Shown: positions 1-7,144, numbered from the stretch's first letter. The stretch: 64,000 nucleotides of DNA from Streptomyces maremycinicus (GCF_001184025.1 NZ_BBYG01000010.1:1-64000), one strand, 5' to 3'. Notes: generated by a model not told the origin, from the letters alone. Numbers and translations are program-made.

Positions 1-82
1 TGTTAGGAGTTCTAAGGGCTTGCAGGGAATCAAGGTGTTGCCTCCCGTCCTGAGGCTCGTTGGTGTCGTAGGCGCATCGCGG

Positions 83-225
83 ATGAGACTCGGTGACCAA
101 CTCGCCGTGAAGTTCGCGGTGTTGCCCCCGCATCTGGATGAGCGGCAGCGACTGTTGTTGATGGCCGTGGAGGCCCGGGTGCTGGGGCACGGCGGTGTCG
201 GGGCCGTGGCGGCGAAGGCCATGTG
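83..225 (+). pseudogene. ISAzo13-family transposase N-terminal relic
   Basis: The translated stretch from ATG 83 reads like the N-terminus of ISAzo13-type transposases: a KFAVLPPHLDERQR helix followed by EARVLGHGGVGAVA. The similarity stops near 225, where a helix leading into the catalytic domain is expected, and the frame ends at 256. No DDE residues or terminal inverted repeats are visible, so this is a fragment, not an active element. It lies beside the 3' end of the minus-strand operon and may have truncated it. Family assignment is from memory of the motif. Confidence 0.55.
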
Positions 226-365
226 TAGGCGCTTCGCGGAGATGAAGAGTTCGTAGCCGGACTCCAGGGGAATTGACCCATCGCTCAGGAAGGGGTGGGA
301 GGCTTGGAGTTCGGTGACGCCGGGGGACACAGTGGCGACCGCGTCCTGGACGATTTGGAACTCAC
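223..365 (-). pseudogene. possible truncated downstream coding remnant
   Basis: On the minus strand, in a different frame from the MurF-like gene that ends at 362, there is an open stretch with protein-like composition (segments VQDAVATVSPGVTEL and ESGYELFISAKRLHMAF). It runs into the transposase relic and then loses sense. It has no convincing start codon. It may be the stub of a ninth operon gene cut off by the insertion, or only a chance open frame. I do not recognise a family. Confidence 0.2.
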
Positions 366-724
366 AACCCTGTAACAGGTTGCCCTGTGAGGGCTTGGGC
401 GATCTGCCAGAGCTGGCCGCCGCGGGACGCCTTGACGAGTACGACGTCGTCGGGGCGGAGGATGGAGTCGAGGTAGGCGGCGGCGGTGGCGTTGTCGGCG
501 ACCATTGCGATGTCCGGCACACCTGCCGCACCTGCCGCGAGGGCGAGTTGCTTGGCGAGGTCTCCGCCGACGGCCACGACGAGATCGACGCCGTTCTCGG
601 CTGCCATGCGCCCGACCTCGCGGTGGGCTTCGACGGCAGCGTCGCCCAGTTCCAGCATCTCTCCGAGTACGGCGATCCTTCGGCCGGCTGCGGCCTCGGT
701 CGTGTCGCCGTTTGTCTCGGTCAT
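362..724 (-). CDS. stand-alone MurF C-terminal domain protein
   Basis: The 120-aa product matches only the C-terminal (Mur ligase C) domain of UDP-MurNAc-tripeptide:D-Ala-D-Ala ligase. The RRIAVLGEMLELG segment, the HREVGRMAA helix and the closing VLVKASRGG stretch are all present. The ATP-binding central domain with its GKT loop and the N-terminal UDP-binding domain are absent, so it cannot be a complete MurF. In MurF this domain contacts the dipeptide and closes over the active site, which suggests, as inference, a binding or accessory role. ATG 724 overlaps the TGA of the upstream protease gene by one base (TGATG), indicating translational coupling. It is the last recognisable gene of the operon. 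Confidence 0.8.
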   Translation of the reverse strand: MTETNGDTTEAAAGRRIAVLGEMLELGDAAVEAHREVGRMAAENGVDLVVAVGGDLAKQLALAAGAAGVPDIAMVADNATAAAYLDSILRPDDVVLVKASRGGQLWQIAQALTGQPVTGL

Positions 725-1272
725 CAAGACTCTCCGTTGTGAATGAGGGGCGCGAAGGTGATCGCGCGGCCGGTGTAGGAGGGGGACAGTCGGCTGAGGC
801 GGATGTGATGGTGTGTCTGGCCCCAGGCCGACGGGTCTCGGAAGTGGATCGTCGGGTCGGGGCCGTCCTCGTAACCGCGAAGGATGACGAGGTGGCCGCC
901 GACGCGGCCGTCGTCGGGGAACTGCTCGGTCACGGACACGATGAGCGGGGCGTCATCGAGCCGCCTCGTCAGGTCTTCGACCGGTACGGGCTCGGCCGTC
1001 GAGGGGACTCCGAGGTCGGTCGCCAGGCTCGCGATCCCCGCGTGAACGGCTCCACGCGGGGTCAGTACCTCATGCTTCACCGCGAGTTTCAGGAGCTCCG
1101 TGATCGTGGGTGCTTCGCGCCCGTAGGCGAGCAGGATCATTCTCAGCGAGGCCAGGCCACACGCCCGGTTGGACCATTCGATCCTGTCCCCGAGTGCCCA
1201 TCCGCCGTGCCGATCCCATTCGGCGGGGGCGATGAGCTGACGGCACAGGGGGACATCGTGGACGCGCGGCAC
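724..1272 (-). CDS. C39-like (papain-fold) cysteine peptidase
   Basis: This 182-aa protein has the layout of the peptidase_C39_2/bacteriocin-processing fold. There is a nucleophile-type Cys in WSNRACGLASLRMIL near residue 38, a GGHLVILRGY segment carrying the His, and a following HFRDPSA segment carrying the Asp. No signal peptide or ABC domain is present, so it should act in the cytoplasm. The chosen start is GTG 1272, with GGAG overlapping the ligase stop codon. The gene begins 12 bp after the ATP-grasp gene and is coupled to the MurF-like gene. It could hydrolyse, transfer or ligate a peptide made by its neighbours; its substrate is not known. Confidence 0.75.
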   Translation of the reverse strand: MPRVHDVPLCRQLIAPAEWDRHGGWALGDRIEWSNRACGLASLRMILLAYGREAPTITELLKLAVKHEVLTPRGAVHAGIASLATDLGVPSTAEPVPVEDLTRRLDDAPLIVSVTEQFPDDGRVGGHLVILRGYEDGPDPTIHFRDPSAWGQTHHHIRLSRLSPSYTGRAITFAPLIHNGES

Positions 1273-1284
1273 AGCGGCGGGCTC

Positions 1285-2376
1285 CTACGGTGAGACGGCA
1301 GCCTCCCGAGCCCGTGTGGTGCTGGCGAACGCGGGAGTGGGCAGGGGGACATCGTATGGCGGGCGGGCCAGGGCCTCGTGGAGCATCGCCAACACGACGT
1401 CCGTGTGCGTGAGTCCGACCATCGCGGCGCCCACCGCGAAGTTGCTGTCTCGGGACATTCCCGGTGTGCTGTTGACCTCCAGCACGATCGGGTCGCCGTT
1501 TTTGGTGAGGATGAAGTCGATGCGTGCTGAACCGTGCAGCCCGAGTCCGTCCCACAGCGTCTGGGCGTGCCCGGTGACCTTATCCAACACCTCGGGCTCC
1601 AACTCCGCGGCGCGCACGGTGACGGCGCCCCTGGAGTCCACGTCGAGCTTTGTGTCGGCGTCGTAGAAGTCGGCGTCGGTGGCCTCGGTGGCAAGCGGCG
1701 GGAAGACGACGACCGAGCCGCCAGGCAGTTCCAGGAGCCCCACCGTCATTGGTGTCCCCGCCACGTACTCCTCGACGAGCACCTCCGCGCGCTCGTCGCC
1801 GGCCGCCTCCGCGAGAGCGCCGGGCAGGTCCGCCGGATCGTGTACGAGGCTCATGCCCACGCTGGATCCGCCGAAGGGCGGTTTGACCATAGCGGGGTGC
1901 CCGTTCCAGGTCACCGGGCCGCCGGACCAGACGTGCCAGCCGGGCGTGGGGACGCCGAGGGTCAGCATCACCCGCTTGCAGAGGATCTTGTCGGCGGCCA
2001 CTGCGGATGCCGCGACTCCACTGCCGCAGTAGGACACGCGCAGGTAGTCGAGCAGCCCCTGCAACCGGCCGTCCTCGCCATAGGGGCCATGGAGATTGGA
2101 GAGGGCTACGTCGTACCCGACCAGGTCGATGATGAAGTCGGGCTCGCACGGGTCCAGCACCTTCCACCGGACTCCGATCTCTTCCAGCGCCGTGCCCAGG
2201 GCGGTGACAGATCGCTGCTCGGCCGGGCATTTCGAGTGGTAGAGCCTGTCCTCGGCGGACACGGGCCCGTAGATGAGGGCGACCCGGAGGCCCTGGCGGC
2301 TCTGCCCCCACTTGCGAAGTTCCTCGGTGGCCTTCTGCAGCGAGAGATCCGAGCTGGGTGTGAGGAAGAGCGTCAT
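1285..2376 (-). CDS. D-Ala-D-Ala ligase-like ATP-grasp ligase
   Basis: The 363-aa protein carries the full Ddl/ATP-grasp signature: HGPYGEDGRLQGLLD in the N-domain, the KPPFGGSSVGM nucleotide loop, EEYVAGT, and the metal-binding LEVNSTPGM near the C-terminus. These match active D-Ala-D-Ala ligases, so it probably forms a peptide bond using ATP. An extra ~30-residue N-terminal segment precedes the Rossmann-like start. ATG 2376 overlaps the stop of the epimerase gene by four bases (ATGA), so the two are translationally coupled. This cluster is unlikely to be the housekeeping ddl locus, because the neighbours are partial or divergent cell-wall enzymes. The amino-acid substrates are unknown; D-configured residues supplied by the DapF homologue are a reasonable guess. 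Confidence 0.88.
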   Translation of the reverse strand: MTLFLTPSSDLSLQKATEELRKWGQSRQGLRVALIYGPVSAEDRLYHSKCPAEQRSVTALGTALEEIGVRWKVLDPCEPDFIIDLVGYDVALSNLHGPYGEDGRLQGLLDYLRVSYCGSGVAASAVAADKILCKRVMLTLGVPTPGWHVWSGGPVTWNGHPAMVKPPFGGSSVGMSLVHDPADLPGALAEAAGDERAEVLVEEYVAGTPMTVGLLELPGGSVVVFPPLATEATDADFYDADTKLDVDSRGAVTVRAAELEPEVLDKVTGHAQTLWDGLGLHGSARIDFILTKNGDPIVLEVNSTPGMSRDSNFAVGAAMVGLTHTDVVLAMLHEALARPPYDVPLPTPAFASTTRAREAAVSP

Positions 2377-3173
2377 GCGAGTACCCCTTCGAAGGTGTCG
2401 GTGACTGGGCCGCCGACCCAGTGCGTTCGGGTCGGCCGGGCGTCGTGCGGCCGGATGGTGAGCGGTTGGCCGGCGAGGTTGTGGACGGTGACGGCGCGGG
2501 CGGTCACCAGCCCGCGCATGGTGGCGACGACGACGGCTGCCACCGCCCCGCTTCCGCACGAGAGGGTTTCGGCCTCGACTCCGCGCTCGTAGGTGCGGAT
2601 CTTCAGTGCCTGATGGCCGGCGGACTGAACGAAGTTGACGTTCGTCCCGAGCGGGGCGACGTCGGCGTGGTGGCGCACGAGGCGCCCGACCGTCACCGCG
2701 TCGAGGGCGTCCACGTCGTCCACGATGGCGACGACGTGTTCTGTGCCGGTGTGGGCGCTGTCGAACCAGGTCGGTCTGCCGTTGATGACGGCCTGTAGAC
2801 GCCGAGGGTGGACTGCGCCGACCTCGGCTGTGACCCATACGGAGTCGTCGGACACGACCGCCTCGTGCTCCACGCCGGCCATGTGGAGACTCAGCTCGCG
2901 AAAGCCGTGATCACGGTGCGCGGCCCAGGCGGAGCACCGCAGGGCGTTGCCGCACATGGTCGCGGTCGAGCCGTCCGCGTTGAAGCAGGTGACGTCGAGG
3001 ATGGCTGGGCTGTGGCTGACCAGTCTGCTGATGACCAGGCCGTCCGCACCCACGCCGGTACGCCGGGCGCACAGGCGTTCTGCCTCCTTTTGCCACTCCT
3101 TGTCATCGTCCGGTCTGAGGTCGGAGAGCAGGATGAAGTCGTTTCCCGCGCCGTGGATCTTGCGGAAGCGCAT
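2373..3173 (-). CDS. diaminopimelate epimerase-like amino acid epimerase
   Basis: The 266-aa product is a DapF-fold PLP-independent epimerase starting with the family's MRFRKIHGAGNDF. The two catalytic cysteines are present in TMCGNALRC and ETLSCGSGAVAA. Small changes from canonical DapF (CGNG to CGNA, GVGETL to VEAETL, both beside the active site) suggest a changed substrate. ATG 3173 has GAGGAG upstream and is preferred over in-frame codons further upstream. DcsC, a DapF homologue in D-cycloserine synthesis, shows that such enzymes can be recruited to natural-product pathways next to Ddl-like ligases. The role here as a dedicated racemase or epimerase is inferred from context. Confidence 0.88.
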   Translation of the reverse strand: MRFRKIHGAGNDFILLSDLRPDDDKEWQKEAERLCARRTGVGADGLVISRLVSHSPAILDVTCFNADGSTATMCGNALRCSAWAAHRDHGFRELSLHMAGVEHEAVVSDDSVWVTAEVGAVHPRRLQAVINGRPTWFDSAHTGTEHVVAIVDDVDALDAVTVGRLVRHHADVAPLGTNVNFVQSAGHQALKIRTYERGVEAETLSCGSGAVAAVVVATMRGLVTARAVTVHNLAGQPLTIRPHDARPTRTHWVGGPVTDTFEGVLA

Positions 3174-3234
3174 GGCGAAGCTCCTCGCGTGGTGAGGTGA
3201 GAGTGAGGGTGCGGCGCCCAAGCAGGGCCGGGGG

Positions 3235-3480
3235 TCAGCGGAAGTCGATGGGCCGGTATGTGGTCCGGGCTTCTCGCATGACCCAGGGCTCCCGTCCGGC
3301 GAAGATCAGTACGCGGTGGGCTGCGGTGCCGGCGGATCTCATGTCCCGGACTCGCCGGTACTCGCCGTCGAGGTAGACGAAGTCACCGATGCGGACATCG
3401 CTCGGCGGTCGGGTGTTTCCCACCGTTCCGGCGGGCGGCGGGGGCAGGGGAGGCGGCTCCTTGGTCCTGTGCTCGTACAT
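3235..3480 (-). CDS. 81-aa hypothetical protein
   Basis: A small soluble protein with a proline-rich N-terminus (PPPLPPPPAG) followed by a compact basic domain (GDFVYLDGEYRRVRDMRSAG ending in TTYRPIDF). The second half resembles a small beta-barrel, but I do not recognise a family. Its ATG overlaps the stop of the 28-aa peptide gene by one base (TGATG), and it ends 61 bp before the epimerase gene. The tight coupling argues that it is real and functionally tied to the operon. Confidence 0.65.
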   Translation of the reverse strand: MYEHRTKEPPPLPPPPAGTVGNTRPPSDVRIGDFVYLDGEYRRVRDMRSAGTAAHRVLIFAGREPWVMREARTTYRPIDFR

Positions 3481-3566
3481 CAGCCCCTCCAGATGCCGAG
3501 CAGGAGAGAGCCGCCGAGTGCGACGAGGCTTACCACGTAGGCGAGTTGCTGGTTGCGGGGACTCAT
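3480..3566 (-). CDS. 28-aa single-span membrane peptide
   Basis: A very short gene encoding one hydrophobic segment (LAYVVSLVALGGSLLLGIW) framed by a basic N-terminus and a C-terminal RG. Support comes from coupling on both sides: its ATG at 3566 overlaps the Nudix stop (ATGA) and its TGA overlaps the next ATG (TGATG). The product should sit in the cytoplasmic membrane with little outside it. A regulator, anchor or toxin-like peptide are all possible; nothing in the sequence decides. Confidence 0.55.
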   Translation of the reverse strand: MSPRNQQLAYVVSLVALGGSLLLGIWRG

Positions 3567-4105
3567 AGGGTTCCGATCAGGTGGTGCTCCACGCGGCTGC
3601 GGACTGACGGGATGCCAATGTTGGGGAGGGGCACCCAGGCCGCTGCACCGGTCTCGATCATTGACGGGAACACGGCGCCGGAGTGGGCCCGGAAGAGGTA
3701 GCGGATGCCGACCCGGAGGCGGGGCCCGTACTGGTGCTGTCCTGGTCTGGTCACGTCGACCAGGAAGGGTCCCTCGGCGCCGGGCTGCGTCCATACGTCG
3801 CGGATGCCGATTTCCTCGGCCAGCAGGCGCAGGGCCGCCTCACTGAGGGAGTCGTCCACCTCCTCCGGCTCCGCCTCCGCTAGGGCATAGCCTCTGTCGT
3901 GCCGCAGGCACAGGACGCGATTGTGCTCGTCGACGACGACCGCGCCCGTTGTCACGAGGGGACAGCGCTGGTCGTGGGTGCAGGCTCGGCGCTGTGAGTG
4001 GTCGCGGGCCGCGTCGTAGACCGGCATCAGCGCCATCCTGTCGTCGGGGTGCTCGTAGATGTAGTGGGAGAGTTCCCGCACGATCTGGTCGTCCCTCACG
4101 CTCAC
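3563..4105 (-). CDS. Nudix-like hydrolase, degenerate Nudix box
   Basis: The 180-aa protein has a Nudix-like fold order: TTGAVVVDEHNRVLCLRHD, a helix ending LSEAALRLLAEEIGI, then LRVGIRYLFRA and WVPLPNIG. The Nudix box GX5EX7REUXEEXGU is only partly kept: the EE-x-G end and the first R are there, but the leading Gly and the first E of REUXEE are replaced, so pyrophosphohydrolase activity is uncertain. A short N-terminal helical region (IVRELSHYIYEH) and a CTHDQRCPLV segment precede it. GTG 4105 is chosen because it makes a GTGA overlap with the upstream stop; a longer frame upstream would overlap that gene by 40 bp. Confidence 0.7.
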   Translation of the reverse strand: MSVRDDQIVRELSHYIYEHPDDRMALMPVYDAARDHSQRRACTHDQRCPLVTTGAVVVDEHNRVLCLRHDRGYALAEAEPEEVDDSLSEAALRLLAEEIGIRDVWTQPGAEGPFLVDVTRPGQHQYGPRLRVGIRYLFRAHSGAVFPSMIETGAAAWVPLPNIGIPSVRSRVEHHLIGTL

Positions 4106-4488
4106 GGGGCATCCAGCCCGTTCCGCTCGGAGTAGATCCACAGCAGGCGCCGCGTCAGGAGGGCGGCACTGCGGAGGTAGAGGTAGGTCCCGAAGGTGGG
4201 CGTCTCGGGGGTCGGCCGGTTGGTGAGGTCGACCAACTTGGTTCCCTCGCGGAGGAGTTTGCGCACCTCGCTGTCGTCGTCGGCGCCCAGGTCCTCGCGG
4301 AGCAGGCGATTCAGGTGACGGGCGATCGCCGGCAGCTGCTGGTCCATCGCCGCGCGGGTCGTGGTGCCCATCCGCAGGCCGAGGACGGTATTCGTCTGCG
4401 AGGAGATCGCTTCTACGTCGATGAGGGTGTCGTCACCCTCGATGTCCTCGGCCGTCTCGAACGTCTTGCCCGTACTTGCCACAGTCAT
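4102..4488 (-). CDS. 128-aa hypothetical protein, first gene of the cell-wall-like operon
   Basis: A mostly helical acidic protein with a disordered N-terminus and a C-terminal half of amphipathic helices (MDQQLPAIARHLNRLLRED, YLRSAALLTRRLLWIY). I do not recognise a defined function; it resembles short unannotated proteins found near Streptomyces XRE/DUF5753 regulators. ATG 4488 follows GGAGGGG at good spacing; a GTG one codon upstream is possible. Two CTTGCC repeats exactly 10 bp apart lie inside its first codons (4463-4480) and another copy lies upstream at 4570, so this promoter is the likely target of the adjacent regulator. Confidence 0.65.
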   Translation of the reverse strand: MTVASTGKTFETAEDIEGDDTLIDVEAISSQTNTVLGLRMGTTTRAAMDQQLPAIARHLNRLLREDLGADDDSEVRKLLREGTKLVDLTNRPTPETPTFGTYLYLRSAALLTRRLLWIYSERNGLDAP

Positions 4489-4577
4489 CACTGGCCCCTC
4501 CGGAGCACGCTTTCTGCCGTGCCCACAACGCTAGGAAGGGAAGTGGATGGGGCTCCATGAGTGTGCCGGAACTTGCC
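4463..4577. promoter_or_regulatory. putative XRE operator repeats at the operon promoter
   Basis: GTCTTGCC at 4463-4470 and TACTTGCC at 4473-4480 are exactly one helical turn apart, and AACTTGCC recurs at 4570-4577, all on the same strand. The same motif is repeated at 6248-6275 before the regulator's own transcription unit. The 94-bp gap 4489-4583 between the XRE gene and the operon should hold the promoter. That this is the XRE binding site is inference from shared motif and position. Confidence 0.45.
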
Positions 4578-4583
4578 GGGCAT

Positions 4584-5429
4584 TCACCCTAGAGATTCGA
4601 TGGCAGCGGTGATGATTTCACGCGCTGCGGCGCCGTAGACGGCTAGTTCTGTCAGCTCGCCGAATGTTTTGGCATACATGGCAAGTTCGGGCTTCTGGAC
4701 GACGGTGAGATGAGCCGAGACCAGTTCGACATTCACCAACTCGTCGTCGTACAAGAAGAATCCCTCGACCGGCCACAAACCCGAGCGGTCGGCGTCCTGG
4801 GGGATGATGCCGATGCTCACCGACGGCAGCGCCATGACGCTGAGCAGGTAGCCGAGTTGGCCAGCCATCACGTCGATTCCGCCGATGCGGTACCGCAGCA
4901 CGCTCTCCTCCAGCAGGATCGCGAACTTGTGGTTCCCATAGACGACCTGCTGCTTCTCCACGCGCACCTTGACGGCCGCCGGAACATCGTCGATGAGCCC
5001 TCGGCGGTTACGAATGGAGGTCAGAAGCGCGGTGATGTACGAGGCCGTCTGAACGGGGCCGGGGATGAGCCAGGGCGAGTAAATACGGAAGCGCTCGGTG
5101 CGCTCCCATAGAGGAACCACGGACTCCTGCGCCCACTTGAGCCCGTGGCGCTCCATCTTGCGCCACTCGACATACATGCCCTCAATTCCGCGAGCCGTCG
5201 AGATGAGGTCCTCTGCTTGCTCCTCCGAACCGCACGCGGAACACCAAGCGCGAAGGTCGCGCTCCGAGGGAGCGCGCGTGCCGCTCTCGAAGCGCGAAGC
5301 CTTCGACTCGTGCCAGCCCAGGCTTTGGGCCAAAGCTCGCTTGGTAAGTCCGGCGGTCTTTCGGATTTCGGCCAGACGTTGTCCGAGCGCCTTGCGGGCT
5401 TCCTGGACACTCGAAGAGGGCGATGTCAT
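4584..5429 (-). CDS. XRE-family regulator with DUF5753 domain
   Basis: The 281-aa protein has an N-terminal helix-turn-helix (LGQRLAEIRKTAGLTKRALA with recognition helix HESKASRFESGTRAP, residues ~15-60). The rest is the DUF5753 region typical of Streptomyces regulators, with WLIPGPVQTASYITALL, a VEKQQVVY-type RQ.LL segment and a VSIGIIPQ strand. DUF5753 is thought to sense a ligand or partner protein. It lies 27 bp downstream of the DUF6879 gene in the same direction and 94 bp upstream of the eight-gene operon, which makes it the natural candidate regulator of both. Confidence 0.9.
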   Translation of the reverse strand: MTSPSSSVQEARKALGQRLAEIRKTAGLTKRALAQSLGWHESKASRFESGTRAPSERDLRAWCSACGSEEQAEDLISTARGIEGMYVEWRKMERHGLKWAQESVVPLWERTERFRIYSPWLIPGPVQTASYITALLTSIRNRRGLIDDVPAAVKVRVEKQQVVYGNHKFAILLEESVLRYRIGGIDVMAGQLGYLLSVMALPSVSIGIIPQDADRSGLWPVEGFFLYDDELVNVELVSAHLTVVQKPELAMYAKTFGELTELAVYGAAAREIITAAIESLG

Positions 5430-5456
5430 CTCGGTGCGGCCGTGCTGTTCGGGCTG

Positions 5457-5969
5457 TCAGACAAGCTCGAACGCCGCGTGGGGTGTCGCGCGCTGCCACA
5501 CGGCCTCGAAGGCCGACTCGCAGAGCTTCGCCACCTCAGGGTCTTCCGTGAGCTCGACCTCCATGTTCTCGCCCTCGCCGTCGAAATGGTTGACGAGGAC
5601 GAGGTGGGAGTCGAACAGCCAGAAGTCGTTGCCCGGAAGCGCGATGTCGGTCGCGGAGCGCCGCGAGAGCCACCGCACGCTTTCGCCGGCCGAGATGTTC
5701 AGCCCGTCCGTCACGTCGTACTCGAAGCGGATGTACTCGCTGACCGGTGTCGAGACGACGCGGGCGCGTCGGACCTCGACGCCTCGCGATGTCGCCTCCG
5801 TGACGATGGCGTGCCAGTCGGCCCAGCGCTCGGCGGGGTCGAGGACCACACCGGCCTTCCAGTCGATGAAGGCCGGGTCCGACTTCATGTAGGCGTCGCG
5901 CATCTCCAGATGGACAGCCGTCCTCTGGCAGTCGCGGAACAGCTCCTCAAACGTCGGGGTCCTCGTCAT
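5457..5969 (-). CDS. DUF6879-family protein
   Basis: A 170-aa protein with the features of DUF6879, a family common in actinomycetes beside XRE/DUF5753 regulators: an N-terminal FEELFRDCQRTAVHLEMRD helix, RRARVVSTPVSEYIRFEYDVT, and FWLFDSHLVLVNHFDGEG. The function is unknown; the gene pairing suggests a partner or antagonist of the XRE protein. Its ATG lies 23 bp inside the end of the preceding 76-aa gene, so the pair is probably co-translated. Confidence 0.8.
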   Translation of the reverse strand: MTRTPTFEELFRDCQRTAVHLEMRDAYMKSDPAFIDWKAGVVLDPAERWADWHAIVTEATSRGVEVRRARVVSTPVSEYIRFEYDVTDGLNISAGESVRWLSRRSATDIALPGNDFWLFDSHLVLVNHFDGEGENMEVELTEDPEVAKLCESAFEAVWQRATPHAAFELV

Positions 5970-6177
5970 CCTTCTTCACCTCCAGGAAGAACTGCACCAT
6001 GCGCCGGGGGATCTCCACCACCGACTCGTGGCCGGGGATGTCCATCTGCCCGAGACGCTCGGCGTCCTCCACCTTCCACCCCTGCACGAGATAGCTGTCC
6101 TTCTCCTCGTCGAGGTAGATGGTGGGCGAGCCGCCACTCGGACTCTCCGGGTCCTTGCCGAGCCTGCGCAGGGCCAT
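5947..6177 (-). CDS. 76-aa hypothetical protein, first gene of the regulator operon
   Basis: A small soluble protein (start MALRRLGKDPE, core TIYLDEEKDSYLVQGWKV, C-terminal IPRRMVQFFLEVKKDDED). ATG 6177 is preceded by GAGGAGGAC, an excellent ribosome binding site, and is preferred over a long in-frame extension upstream. It overlaps the DUF6879 gene by 23 bp. Similar small proteins precede DUF6879 genes in related genomes, to my recollection. The LDEEKDSYLVQGWKV core is reminiscent of small DUF397-like proteins, but I would not assign the family. Confidence 0.7.
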   Translation of the reverse strand: MALRRLGKDPESPSGGSPTIYLDEEKDSYLVQGWKVEDAERLGQMDIPGHESVVEIPRRMVQFFLEVKKDDEDPDV

Positions 6178-6216
6178 GATGTCCTCCTCGGATGCCGGTA
6201 AGGATCTCTGTGCCAG

Positions 6217-6275
6217 AGTTTGCCCGCGACTGAGCTGCCGAGCCAGGAACTTGCCCAAACTTGCCAGGACTTGGG
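6217..6275. promoter_or_regulatory. 10-bp phased AACTTGCC repeats upstream of the regulator operon
   Basis: AACTTGCC occurs at 6248-6255 and 6258-6265, and GACTTGGG follows at 6268-6275, giving three repeats at an exact 10-bp period. A looser copy, AGTTTGCC, is at 6217-6224. They lie 40-100 bp upstream of the start at 6177. The same core is found at 4463-4480 and 4570-4577. This looks like an array of half-sites on one DNA face for the adjacent XRE regulator; the assignment is inferred. Confidence 0.5.
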
Positions 6276-6510
6276 CCGGCGACCCGAGCAGGGACGTCGG
6301 CAGACGGCGTAAGGCGCGTGGATGCCGTCCGAGTCGACTGACCACCAGCTCGCCGAAAGCAGACAGGGAAGACTCCCCAACCAAGCCCACCCTTAGTCGG
6401 GCTCTGATCTGCGGCGGCAGCAGGCTAGGAGACGTTGATCAGCATCCCTATGGGTACCTCTTAGCAGCTGGGCCTCTGGCCTGTGTTCTGCCTGTTCAGA
6501 GGGTGCTCTC

Positions 6511-6588
6511 TCAGTTTTCGATCTTGGTGGTTCGTGGCGGTCGGAAGCGGGTTACGGCGGTGTTGATGCTGGCCTTGATGGCGGGTCG
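6511..6588 (-). pseudogene. possible transposase C-terminal scrap
   Basis: A 25-codon open stretch on the minus strand, bounded upstream by a stop, ends NTAVTRFRPPRTTKIEN followed by TGA. The basic, proline-containing tail reads like the C-terminus of an insertion-sequence transposase. Nothing else of an element is recognisable around it. The call rests on composition and memory only. Confidence 0.2.
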
Positions 6589-6753
6589 TCAGGTCTATGG
6601 CGTAGCCGGACGCGGGTCGCCGGGAGCGCATCTGTGGGAAGTATCGACCTTGCGGCAGCGAAGGTCACATGGATGGACCGTCATGGGTGCGCCGGGGTGC
6701 TCGGGACCGCTCTGCTGGTTGCGCCCTGTGGCGGATCAGACTGGAGAGGTGTG

Positions 6754-6867
6754 TCCTGCCGCACGGCTCTCGTCACGGGCGCCGCCTGCGGCATCGGCCG
6801 GGCTGCCACCCTATCGCTTGCCGCCGCGGGAGCCGCGGTCACTCGCGTCGACGGGGATGAGTCGGGC
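6754..6867 (+). pseudogene. short-chain dehydrogenase N-terminal relic
   Basis: The stretch encodes a textbook SDR nucleotide-binding start: RTALVTGAACGIGRAATLSL (the TGxxxGIG motif) and the AAGAAVTRVD second strand. The similarity ends after about 38 residues, and no catalytic YxxxK follows in any frame. It is therefore a broken remnant. The surrounding 6178-7144 interval (about 970 bp) contains no intact gene. Confidence 0.65.
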
Positions 6868-7144
6868 GTTCGGGAGATGCCGAGTATGCGCTCCTGCCGC
6901 GTGGCTTTCCTCCCAGCCCCGTGGAAGCGGACGCGCTCCTGACTTCGAAATGCCGAGCTTTTCTTTCGCTGCTGACGGCCGGCCAGAAAGGCAACCGATA
7001 ACCATCGCTGATGGGTGGAGTAGCAACTGTGGACTTCTCCGGGGGATCGGCGCTGCCCTAGCCTGGCGGAACGTGATGGCAGAGGTAGTCGCCGCGCCGC
7101 CCGGTGTGGCTGCGTCCGGCATTTCGAAGGGAAGTGCAGGTCAT

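Noticed and set aside
1285..2838. Longer N-terminal extension of the ATP-grasp ligase
   Set aside because: It would overlap the epimerase gene for over 450 bp; the Arg-rich translation is not ligase-like, and ATG 2376 gives a clean ATGA coupling.
3563..4105. Calling this a normal active Nudix hydrolase
   Set aside because: The Nudix box lacks the leading Gly and one catalytic Glu, so activity cannot be assumed.
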